Positions 1 through 5,703 of a stretch of DNA of 6,260 nt are shown in pieces. The notes below the pieces were generated by a model, which saw nothing but the letters and a program-made list of their open reading frames with translations, ran no database searches and was not told the origin of the DNA. A program made the translations under genes and the position numbers. Each line of letters begins with the position of its first letter. The stretch's first letter is position 1. Source of the DNA: Candidatus Rifleibacteriota bacterium (GTDB taxonomy: Bacteria; Muiribacteriota; Ozemobacteria; Ozemobacterales; Ozemobacteraceae); NCBI GenBank assembly GCA_028691595.1, contig JAQUZA010000202.1, positions 1 through 6,260 of the forward strand. Direction: 5' to 3'.

Positions 1-14
1 ATACAGCATAAGTC

Positions 15-43
15 TTGAGAAATATTTCGACTTGTGCTAGGCT
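15..43 (+). promoter_or_regulatory. Candidate sigma-70 promoter for the sensor-transporter operon
   Basis: A -35-like TTGAGA lies at 15-20 (5 of 6 matches to TTGACA). After a 17-base spacer comes TAGGCT at 38-43, a weaker -10 (3 of 6). An extended -10 TG at 35-36 could compensate for the weak hexamer. Transcription would begin near base 50, leaving a short leader before the start codon at 77. This rests on motif spacing only. A promoter further upstream, outside the window, is also possible. Confidence 0.45.
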
Positions 44-76
44 GACGGCCAAAGCTACAGGTATTGTGAGGATTCA

Positions 77-1573
77 ATGTATTCAATAAATAAAAAAGTG
101 CCGGGCAGCATTCGCAAATATTATATCAACCCGGTTACCGAAGGTCTTGTCCTGGCTTCTATTGCGCTTTTTCTTACGGCCATCACGTCTTTTTTCATAT
201 ATCATCATGCTCTCAGTGCCATCAAAGCCGAGATAAGAGATGGTTTATTCCGCACCGCTTCTGGTATAGCGGCATGTATCGATGGCGACCTTATCGCTTC
301 TTTTGATGCCCCGGAAAAAAAAGATCTTCCCGAATATCTTGCGACGGTAAAGCTTTTGCAAAAAGCCCGTCTTGCCACAAAGCACTGTACATATCTTTAT
401 ATTAACCGCATGGAAGCAGGATCAGTGGTTTTTATCGTCGATCCCACGCCGATAGACGAGCAGGGCAAACCTCTTTTTGTTGATGAGAAGAACCTTGAAG
501 CCTCTGTGCCTATGACAAAGTATGATTCACCCAGCCAGGAGCTTCTTGACGCCCTGGCAAGCCAGACTTCTGTCGTTTCAGCCGAACCGTACACCGACAG
601 CTGGGGAACCTTCTACAGTGCCTATGTGCCAATATTTGATGCAAACAAACGTTTTGTTGGCACTCTTGGTGCTGATCTGCGCATCAATGATATGCTGGCA
701 CGCTGTAAACCGATTGAAGATGCCACCAAGCGGGCCTTTTTTGTTTCGTGTGCTCTCAGTCTGCTGTGCGGCACTCTAATCTGGTTCACACGCAGGTTTT
801 CTCTGCAACTCAATGAAAGCAGGTTCTTTCTGCTCAACAACCTTCATGCGGCCAAAGAATTCGCCGATCAAAGCTCGATAAGCATTGGCAAGCAATTAAA
901 CAAAACTGCCAGATTGATGCAGAATGTTGCGAAGCGAATGCAGGATCTTAGTGCTCTGCCCGCAGCAGAAATTTCCGAAAAGCTTGTACAAGAGCAGAAC
1001 AGGCTTTCTTCACTATCAGAAAAACTTCTGGCGGTGGGCGAACTTAAGTGCGGAAAAGGTGTGGCCGAACTGCAGGAATTTAGAATTATCGATATTGTTG
1101 ACGCTATCAAAGCCAGTCTGCAGCAACATTGCGCGACAAAAGAGTCTCTGCTGATCAATCTTGACGAAAAAATACCCCCTGAATTATATGGCTCAGTTAG
1201 AACCTATCAGGAGCTCCTTGAGCAGACAGGAATATTCTTTCTCAAAATGTTTCATGGCCCGGTAAACTGCCAGTTAACCCTGGCCAATGAGGGTAACAAA
1301 GATGTGGTTCTTCGCCAGTTCATGAGCGCTGATATTTCAGGCAGAAAACCCGAGGAACTTGAACTGCTGAGAATGCTATGTGACAAAGGTAAAAAATCGG
1401 ACTATTTTTCTGAAATAGAGCTGGCAGAAGCCACGGCAGTGCAAATAATAAGAGAATTGATTTATCTCTTAAACAGCGATATCGATCTGAAAATAGAAGC
1501 TGACAAATTCATTATCTTCTTTGAAGCCATGTTTCAAAAAGCTCCGGAATCCATGGAAGAAGAAAACGAATAA
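77..1573 (+). CDS. Membrane Cache-domain sensor with degenerate histidine kinase core (pseudokinase)
   Basis: This 498-residue inner-membrane signalling protein probably binds a small ligand outside the cytoplasm. TM1 is at about residues 22-44 and TM2 at about 219-238. The loop between them looks like a Cache/PDC sensor, with YLYIN at 106-110, a VDPTP stretch near 121-125, and the WGTFYSAYVPIFD...GTLGADLRI core at 176-203. After TM2 the sequence follows the order of a hybrid-type histidine kinase: a helical DHp-like region at 250-320, the junction LLAVGELKCGKG at 317-328 (compare ILDFSKIEAGK), and an ATPase-like fold to about 482. The phospho-acceptor His appears replaced by Ser near 266-267. 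The N-box region (LLEQTGIFFLKMF, 380-392) lacks the Asn, and the DxGxG and GxGLGL boxes are absent. It therefore probably neither binds ATP nor phosphorylates. The ATG has GAGG at 68-71, five bases upstream. The MFS gene follows one base after the stop. The kinase ancestry is my inference from pattern; the TM and sensor layout is clearer. Confidence 0.93.
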   Translation: MYSINKKVPGSIRKYYINPVTEGLVLASIALFLTAITSFFIYHHALSAIKAEIRDGLFRTASGIAACIDGDLIASFDAPEKKDLPEYLATVKLLQKARLATKHCTYLYINRMEAGSVVFIVDPTPIDEQGKPLFVDEKNLEASVPMTKYDSPSQELLDALASQTSVVSAEPYTDSWGTFYSAYVPIFDANKRFVGTLGADLRINDMLARCKPIEDATKRAFFVSCALSLLCGTLIWFTRRFSLQLNESRFFLLNNLHAAKEFADQSSISIGKQLNKTARLMQNVAKRMQDLSALPAAEISEKLVQEQNRLSSLSEKLLAVGELKCGKGVAELQEFRIIDIVDAIKASLQQHCATKESLLINLDEKIPPELYGSVRTYQELLEQTGIFFLKMFHGPVNCQLTLANEGNKDVVLRQFMSADISGRKPEELELLRMLCDKGKKSDYFSEIELAEATAVQIIRELIYLLNSDIDLKIEADKFIIFFEAMFQKAPESMEEENE

Positions 1574-1574
1574 A

Positions 1575-2720
1575 ATGACAACTCCGCAAGGAAAAGTACC
1601 TCCGGCAATAATGGTCGTAATCATTGCGGCCGCAACCGCAGAAATCTGTGCCGGCATCAATTCGGTCCTGTTTCCGGTGACGCTCGAATCTTTTGGTCTC
1701 AGCAACAGCTTTATTGGCTTGATTTTATCAGTAGAAGTCGCTGCTGTCGTTTTTTTAAGCCCCTTTATCAGCAAAATTATCGGTAAACTCGGGCTTTTTA
1801 TGGCCACCATTGCGGGTGCAATCGGGCGGGCAGCTATTTTGATGATTCTTACTGAAACCCAAAGCATCGGTTTGTGGGTAATTCTTCTTTTTCTTTTCGG
1901 GATTTGCTCGACGGTTCTTGGAATCGCGCTGCAAACCTGGGTCAATTTTGCCAGGCTTTCGGGGGTAAGAGGCTTTGTAACAAGCATCTACAGTGCTTCA
2001 TTGGCAATAGGCATCGCACTTGGCCCGGTAATTCTTCAATTTATCGGGAACAGTCGCAGTCTGGCATTTACAACCAGTGCAGTGATAACAATTCTGGCGG
2101 TTATTCCCCTGTTTTTTGTCAGATCCAGCATCCCTTCATTTGAGGTTAACGAGAAACCAAGACTTGGTTTTGTCATTAAAAATGGCAAGTATGTTATGTT
2201 CAGTGCTGTTGTTGGTGGCATTACCTTCTACGGTCTGCCGTCATTTTTAACCCTATACGGCATGGAAGCCGGCCTGTCGATGGAAAGATCATCACTACTG
2301 ATCACCATGTTCATGCTTGGCGGCTTGATCCTTGGGCCGTTAATCGGCTATTTTTCTGATAAATATGAGAGAACCCAGGTTATTCTCTCCAGTCTTCTGG
2401 TGAGCCTTTTATGCTCTGTCTTTTTGCCGATTACCATTTTTGAAATTTTTGCTGCCTATATTCTGCTTTTTGTATGGGGCGGGGCCATGGAGGGCGTGAG
2501 CTCTGGTGGTATGACCCTGCTGGCTGAGCTTTACCGCAAAGAAGATCAGGTTTCGGCCAACATAGCTTACACGCTCATGGATGCCATCGGCGGGACTCTT
2601 GGGGTAGTATTGATCGGCATGGCCATGGACTGGCACGGCAGCGAAGGCCTGGTGTACGTAATTGTCGGGGCGGCGGTAATTTATTTTAACTTTGCTCTTA
2701 CACAGTATAAAGTTGAATGA
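1575..2720 (+). CDS. Major facilitator superfamily (MFS) transporter
   Basis: This is a 381-residue inner-membrane secondary transporter with about 12 hydrophobic helices in two halves, joined by a hydrophilic loop at about 183-205. The second half has a recognisable motif A, GYFSDKYERT at 258-267. The first-half counterpart (SKIIGKLG, 66-73) is degenerate. GIALGPVIL at 146-154 resembles motif C of helix 5, often taken as a sign of antiporters. The C-terminal pattern (AELYRKEDQVSANIAYTLMDAIGGTLG) recalls the YcaD/YfkF-type MFS branch. The substrate cannot be read from the sequence. I chose ATG 1575 because it gives the family's usual length and begins one base after the upstream stop. GGAAG at 1555-1559 is a distant SD. 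A TTG at 1521 would add 18 very basic residues and overlap the sensor gene by 53 bases, which is less likely. Tight linkage implies co-transcription and possible control of transport by the sensor protein. Confidence 0.93.
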   Translation: MTTPQGKVPPAIMVVIIAAATAEICAGINSVLFPVTLESFGLSNSFIGLILSVEVAAVVFLSPFISKIIGKLGLFMATIAGAIGRAAILMILTETQSIGLWVILLFLFGICSTVLGIALQTWVNFARLSGVRGFVTSIYSASLAIGIALGPVILQFIGNSRSLAFTTSAVITILAVIPLFFVRSSIPSFEVNEKPRLGFVIKNGKYVMFSAVVGGITFYGLPSFLTLYGMEAGLSMERSSLLITMFMLGGLILGPLIGYFSDKYERTQVILSSLLVSLLCSVFLPITIFEIFAAYILLFVWGGAMEGVSSGGMTLLAELYRKEDQVSANIAYTLMDAIGGTLGVVLIGMAMDWHGSEGLVYVIVGAAVIYFNFALTQYKVE

Positions 2721-2744
2721 TTGGCTAACCCGGGGTATCTGCTT

Positions 2745-2773
2745 AGGCAAGTTTTAATTGGTGTTGCTTTTTT
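2745..2773 (+). terminator. Weak candidate intrinsic terminator after the MFS gene
   Basis: AGGCAA at 2745-2750 can pair with TTGCTT at 2764-2769 (six pairs, one G-U) across a 13-base loop, and a run of T spans 2768-2773. The stem is short and the loop large, so termination would be inefficient. It also overlaps possible promoter bases of the next gene. GGGGTA at 2732-2737 could pair with TACCCC at 2773-2778 as an outer clamp. Confidence 0.3.
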
Positions 2774-2796
2774 ACCCCCCAGGATGTATGTACAAT
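2768..2796 (+). promoter_or_regulatory. Candidate promoter of the 623-residue secreted protein gene
   Basis: TACAAT at 2791-2796 matches the -10 consensus at 5 of 6 positions. A T-rich but poor -35 lies 17 bases upstream at 2768-2773. The better hexamer TTGCTT at 2764-2769 would give a 21-base spacer, too long for a standard promoter. Transcription would start near 2803, just before the leader hairpin. A separate promoter is expected here because 140 bases separate this gene from the MFS gene. Confidence 0.4.
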
Positions 2797-2810
2797 GTAG
2801 TTTGAGAGAA

Positions 2811-2827
2811 GGCAGCCGGATGCTGCC
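2811..2827 (+). promoter_or_regulatory. Short hairpin in the 5' leader
   Basis: GGCAGC at 2811-2816 pairs perfectly with GCTGCC at 2822-2827 around the five-base loop CGGAT. No T tract follows, so it is not a terminator. It would sit near the 5' end of the predicted transcript, 15 bases before the RBS. A role in mRNA stability is possible, but this is inference. Confidence 0.45.
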
Positions 2828-2842
2828 AGATCACAATTAAAT

Positions 2843-2850
2843 AAGGAGAG
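2843..2850 (+). promoter_or_regulatory. Strong ribosome binding site of the 623-residue protein gene
   Basis: AAGGAGAG is a near-perfect Shine-Dalgarno ending ten bases before ATG 2861. It fixes that start, which is also the Met that begins a good Sec signal peptide. It suggests high translation. Confidence 0.8.
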
Positions 2851-2860
2851 TTCCATTTAC

Positions 2861-4732
2861 ATGAAGAGGTATTGTTCACTATTGGCTTTTGCCGTGTTTT
2901 TTCTGCTGTTCGGTCTAATGCCCGCAGCGGCTCAGGTAAGCCTTGGAGCCGGAGATCAGGCTGACGTAACCGTATCAACAGATGCTGGTGACGAAACTTT
3001 CACTGTCTTGCGCGATTACGCCCGCAGAGATCAATTTTACTATGTTCCGAACAAACCACAGCTTGCCACCCGCGGCAGAGGCGACAAAAAGAAACCCGTT
3101 TTTCACCTCTTGAAGTATCAGGCCAAGAACAATGACACAAATGAACTGGTTGAAGGGGGCATTCTTCAGTTTGCAGTTCGCCTTGCTCCTGAAGCCGGGG
3201 TTGTCGACAAAATCAAAGAAAAAGTTGCCACCCAGTTCAGTCTTCCACTCGAAGGTGTTAAGATTTCGCCACTGCCGTTCAAAACAGCAGAAGTCACAAT
3301 CTATGACCAGGAAGGCGAAATGCTGACCACCTGTTTTCAGAAACCCGGTATTGCACCGGCCTTCGCCAATGCCGAGATTCCTTTTCAGGTGCAGTTGACC
3401 AGCCTTAGTGCAGATGTCTACGATGCCCTGACCAGAGGCAGCGGCGGTATCCCACTTTATATTACCTACACCTTCGACCAGATTTCTGCCCCAACAGGTT
3501 TTAAGGTAACCGTAGACTGGGATCAATCACACAAGCACTTCAGTGAAGACAAACGCACCAAAACTGCTTATACCAGATGGTATTATTACCGCACCTGGTG
3601 GGGCGGCTGGCGTGGACGAGGCGAAACCGGTCAGAACGAAAGCCGTGAAGAAACCCTCTCCGATATCCTCCAGGAAAACAGCAGCATCAAGCATGAATCA
3701 GTTGCCGGTAAAAATTTCACCCAGGAAGAAATTACCAAATACATGGATCCGGTCATTGAGCGCGTTACCAAAGAACTTGTCGAAAAGATGACCCCTCCTG
3801 AAAAGATCGAAGCAGCCGCAGCCAAAGAACCCCAGGACGCATCACACTGGGGCGGCAGCTCAACCTATGCCATGAAAAAAAGCGACAAGGTCAAGAAGGG
3901 CAAAGAAGTAATTGAATTCAGCCGCCGCGAAATCTTTGAGACCAAAAGCACTTATGGCACCCTGCTTGGCATCGGCGAGTATGATGACAAAATCCAAAGA
4001 GATCTGATAACAATTATGCCCGCAGGCGAATGGAGCTACGCTTTCTTCCCGGTGCCTGCAATTGGTGACGGCGAAGAGCTCAATCTCAGCAAAGTCAGCC
4101 TGCAGGTCATACCCAAATACTATGACAATGCCGGCAGACTGAAGCAAATCCCCGGTTTAATGGCAGAACTTGTTGAATGGACAGCTGATAATGGCTGTTT
4201 TGTAGACAGAAAACGCAATGAAGTCACCAACATTCTTTTTCCGATGCAGGCAATAGTCGACAAACTCAAAAAAGACGGAGTTCCGCTGGCATCTTGCACC
4301 TATGAAGTTACTACCAGAATAACCCAGGGCAAAGAAAACATGGAATTCAAAAGTTATGAAGACTTTCTGCTGGGTGGTCTGCCGGTTTCATCGCCAATGG
4401 CCCGCATCGAAGGTGTCATGGTTGATTGCGAGCCCCTGACATTTGGCACCGACTCTGGTGAACTATACATGGTAAGCATCAATGTTAAACCTACCTTCCC
4501 CAAAAAGACCTACAACGCAACCATTAAAGCCGACACAGACAACAAGTGCCCGGTATTCCTGGTTGAAAAACAAGACCAGGACAAAAAGAACCCAATTACC
4601 GCTACCATCAATTTTACCCTGAAAGGCCAGAGTAAAAAAGTTCCCTGGCAGTTCAACGGTCGCAACCTGCAGGACGAAGATCTCGGCCTGTCAGTCGTTT
4701 TGTGGGATGAAGATTACCAGGTAGAAAAATAA
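2861..4732 (+). CDS. Exported 623-residue protein of unrecognised family, modular beta-rich
   Basis: Function unknown. Residues 1-24 form a Sec signal peptide: KR, a hydrophobic core at about 6-20, and an AAA|Q cleavage site at 22-25. The mature protein is therefore periplasmic or exported. No lipobox or second TM segment is visible. Three parts can be seen. An N-terminal beta-rich domain at about 45-220 contains YYVPNKPQLA (60-69), GGILQFAVRLAP (99-110) and IPFQVQL (173-179). A middle part at about 230-350 has an aromatic/arginine patch (W240, W246, W247, W250 with neighbouring Tyr and Arg) and then a charged helical stretch. A C-terminal beta-rich domain at about 375-623 ends in PWQFNGRNLQDEDLG...WDEDYQ. 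The few Cys and lack of a conserved acid/His cluster argue against an obvious enzyme. The C-terminal domain resembles the minus-strand gene at 5704-6260, and the N-terminal domain resembles the lipoprotein at 4829-5476. It has its own RBS and a strong terminator, so is probably transcribed alone. A structural, binding or envelope-assembly role is my guess. Confidence 0.95.
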   Translation: MKRYCSLLAFAVFFLLFGLMPAAAQVSLGAGDQADVTVSTDAGDETFTVLRDYARRDQFYYVPNKPQLATRGRGDKKKPVFHLLKYQAKNNDTNELVEGGILQFAVRLAPEAGVVDKIKEKVATQFSLPLEGVKISPLPFKTAEVTIYDQEGEMLTTCFQKPGIAPAFANAEIPFQVQLTSLSADVYDALTRGSGGIPLYITYTFDQISAPTGFKVTVDWDQSHKHFSEDKRTKTAYTRWYYYRTWWGGWRGRGETGQNESREETLSDILQENSSIKHESVAGKNFTQEEITKYMDPVIERVTKELVEKMTPPEKIEAAAAKEPQDASHWGGSSTYAMKKSDKVKKGKEVIEFSRREIFETKSTYGTLLGIGEYDDKIQRDLITIMPAGEWSYAFFPVPAIGDGEELNLSKVSLQVIPKYYDNAGRLKQIPGLMAELVEWTADNGCFVDRKRNEVTNILFPMQAIVDKLKKDGVPLASCTYEVTTRITQGKENMEFKSYEDFLLGGLPVSSPMARIEGVMVDCEPLTFGTDSGELYMVSINVKPTFPKKTYNATIKADTDNKCPVFLVEKQDQDKKNPITATINFTLKGQSKKVPWQFNGRNLQDEDLGLSVVLWDEDYQVEK

Positions 4733-4762
4733 ACTTAAGGCAATTTTGCCAGACTTAACACG

Positions 4763-4805
4763 CCGGGTCAGATTTCACATAACGAAGTCTGACCCGGTTT
4801 TTATT
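4763..4805 (+). terminator. Strong Rho-independent terminator after the 623-residue protein gene
   Basis: CCGGGTCAGATTTC at 4763-4776 pairs with GAAGTCTGACCCGG at 4784-4797. This makes a 14-bp stem with a single G-U wobble around the 7-base loop ACATAAC. TTTTT follows directly at 4798-4802, then more T-rich sequence. It lies 30 bases past the stop codon. The next gene starts only 24 bases after the T run, so most transcripts should end before it. Confidence 0.93.
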
Positions 4806-4813
4806 GATTTTAT

Positions 4814-4831
4814 GAGAGGAAAATACAATTG
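4814..4831 (+). promoter_or_regulatory. RBS and TTG start codon of the lipoprotein gene
   Basis: GAGAGGA at 4814-4820 is followed after eight bases by TTG at 4829-4831. No in-frame ATG precedes the signal peptide, and the codons directly after the TTG encode the basic n-region (TRN) and hydrophobic core of a lipoprotein signal. The TTG is therefore the natural start. The ATG at 4812 is in another frame and reaches a stop after six codons. Confidence 0.75.
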
Positions 4832-5476
4832 ACCAGAAACATTCTTCTTTTGCTTCCTGTTCTGATGCTCGTCTCATGCCTGATCGCCGACACTGCAGCC
4901 GATGATGGCCTCAAAACCCTGCGAATTCTTAAGATTGACCGGGAAACAAATACCGCATTGTTCGTGCCCACCCGGGCAGTCATCAGCGGCCCGGGCCTGG
5001 CCACTGCACCGATAAAACTGCTGATCGGCGATAATCTCCTCGTTCAGGGCATGATCTCACTGCGCGAAGACCCGGCCGAACTTGCTGAACTCACCGGCAG
5101 AATCAAGCGCAAATATGGTCAGGAATTCGTTATCAAAAAAGACATGACCACCACTGTGTCCATGAAAGTCAGCAACCAGGAAAAACCACTATGGGAACAT
5201 GAAATATTCTCAGGAAATCCCGGGATGCCTTTTCAGGTAACCATCGACAACAACGCTTCGGCCTCTTTGAAAATCAATTTGCAATTCAAACCCGGTGGCA
5301 CGCAAATGAAGGGCAAAAGACACACTGTCACCATAGGTCACAGTAGAATCAAACAGACAACAAATAATCAGACTTCAGGCACAGAAACCCTCACAGCCAG
5401 TTATACCGCCAGCGAAAGCTCTACCCCGGGCAGCTTCGCAGTCGAACAGAATATAACCCTTCACAGTGCAGATTAG
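4829..5476 (+). CDS. Predicted lipoprotein, related to the N-terminal domain of the 623-residue protein
   Basis: A 215-residue predicted lipoprotein of unknown function. The signal is a short basic n-region, a hydrophobic core at 5-15 and the lipobox LVSC with Cys17 as the lipidated residue. Leu follows the Cys, so it carries no Asp+2 retention signal and may reach the outer membrane. The mature part looks beta-rich. Residues 30-155 follow the order of residues 48-205 of the upstream 623-residue protein: LFVPTRAV (compare YYVPNKPQL), VQGMISLREDPAEL...RIKRKYG (compare LQFAVRLAPEAGV...IKEKV), a TTTVSMKV strand (compare TAEVTIY) and MPFQVTI (compare IPFQVQL). This similarity is weak and read by eye. 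The last 55 residues are rich in Thr and Ser, like a flexible or exposed tail. It sits just behind a strong terminator, so its transcription needs read-through or an unseen promoter. The minus-strand paralogue converges on it. Confidence 0.88.
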   Translation: MTRNILLLLPVLMLVSCLIADTAADDGLKTLRILKIDRETNTALFVPTRAVISGPGLATAPIKLLIGDNLLVQGMISLREDPAELAELTGRIKRKYGQEFVIKKDMTTTVSMKVSNQEKPLWEHEIFSGNPGMPFQVTIDNNASASLKINLQFKPGGTQMKGKRHTVTIGHSRIKQTTNNQTSGTETLTASYTASESSTPGSFAVEQNITLHSAD

Positions 5477-5511
5477 TCCCTTGTCACACAAGAATTACGG
5501 GGGGTTCTTAG

Positions 5512-5535
5512 GTCATTCCCGCGCAAGCGGGAATC
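5512..5535 (+). repeat. REP-like palindrome A
   Basis: An 8-bp perfect stem, ATTCCCGC at 5515-5522 with GCGGGAAT at 5527-5534, closes on a GCAA (GNRA-type) tetraloop; GTC and C flank it. It resembles the short intergenic palindromes with CCCGC/GCGGG arms that are common in many bacterial genomes. It lies 36 bases after the lipoprotein stop codon and has no T tract, so is not a canonical terminator. Confidence 0.8.
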
Positions 5536-5552
5536 TTATCTCTAAAGGCTTA

Positions 5553-5576
5553 GATCCCCGCTTGCGCGGGGATGAC
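5553..5576 (-). repeat. REP-like palindrome B, inverted copy of A
   Basis: Read on the minus strand this copy matches palindrome A at 22 of 24 positions. The two differences are partners in the stem: T5517-A5532 in A becomes C5556-G5571 here. The stem is ATCCCCGC at 5554-5561 with GCGGGGAT at 5566-5573, and the loop is GCAA on the minus strand. The two copies, 17 bases apart and head to head, could fold separately or pair as one large cruciform, as REP pairs (BIMEs) do. The weak T tract after it (AATTTTAAAT) might give some plus-strand termination. Confidence 0.8.
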
Positions 5577-5620
5577 AATTTTAAATAGCCTCAAAATTGA
5601 GTAAACGTATTGGCTGTTCA

Positions 5621-5687
5621 TATCCGTCACGAAATAGATTCCCGCGCTTGTATCCCTTCGGGGGTACAAGCGCGGGGATGGCGGATG
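5621..5687. repeat. Large palindrome C with UUCG tetraloop, related to A and B
   Basis: Bases 5638-5656 pair with 5661-5679 in a 19-bp stem with only two G-U wobbles, closed by C(TTCG)G, the very stable UUCG tetraloop on the plus strand. The outer arm (ATTCCCGCG...CGCGGGGAT) shares its core with palindromes A and B. A further 8-bp helix, TATCCGTC at 5621-5628 with GGCGGATG at 5680-5687 (two wobbles), can form outside it, leaving nine unpaired bases on the left. It lies 17 bases beyond the stop codon of the minus-strand gene. No T tract flanks it on either strand, so it may act as a 3'-end stabiliser or a mobile REP-type element more than a standard terminator. Confidence 0.8.
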
Positions 5688-5703
5688 AGATTGCGATTAT
5701 GTT

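Noticed and set aside
1521..1574. TTG start giving an 18-residue longer MFS protein
   Set aside because: It would overlap the sensor gene by 53 bases and add an unusual run of basic residues. ATG 1575 gives normal MFS length and typical operon spacing.
1469..1987. 172-codon open frame on the minus strand across the sensor-MFS junction
   Set aside because: It is antisense to two well-supported genes, and its composition mirrors the hydrophobic codons of the MFS gene.
2975..3526. 183-codon open frame on the minus strand
   Set aside because: It lies wholly inside the 623-residue protein gene, has no convincing RBS, and its translation has no domain pattern. It is an antisense shadow.
4733..4758. 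Direct repeat ACTTAA flanking the small palindrome GGCAATTTTGCC, as an operator
   Set aside because: The repeat is only six bases, and the palindrome can form no more than a tiny stem with a very tight loop. This is not enough to support a binding site.
4812..4832. Six-codon ATG frame whose TGA overlaps the TTG start of the lipoprotein gene
   Set aside because: It could suggest a coupled leader peptide, but its second and third codons are the Shine-Dalgarno itself and it has no RBS of its own. It is most likely chance.
5512..5679. CRISPR-like array from the repeated palindromes
   Set aside because: There are only three copies in mixed orientation, with unequal length and no regular spacers. 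They fit REP-type elements instead.
5512..5703. Palindromes as canonical intrinsic terminators of the convergent genes
   Set aside because: None is followed by a proper T run on the relevant strand; only B has a weak one (AATTTTAAAT).
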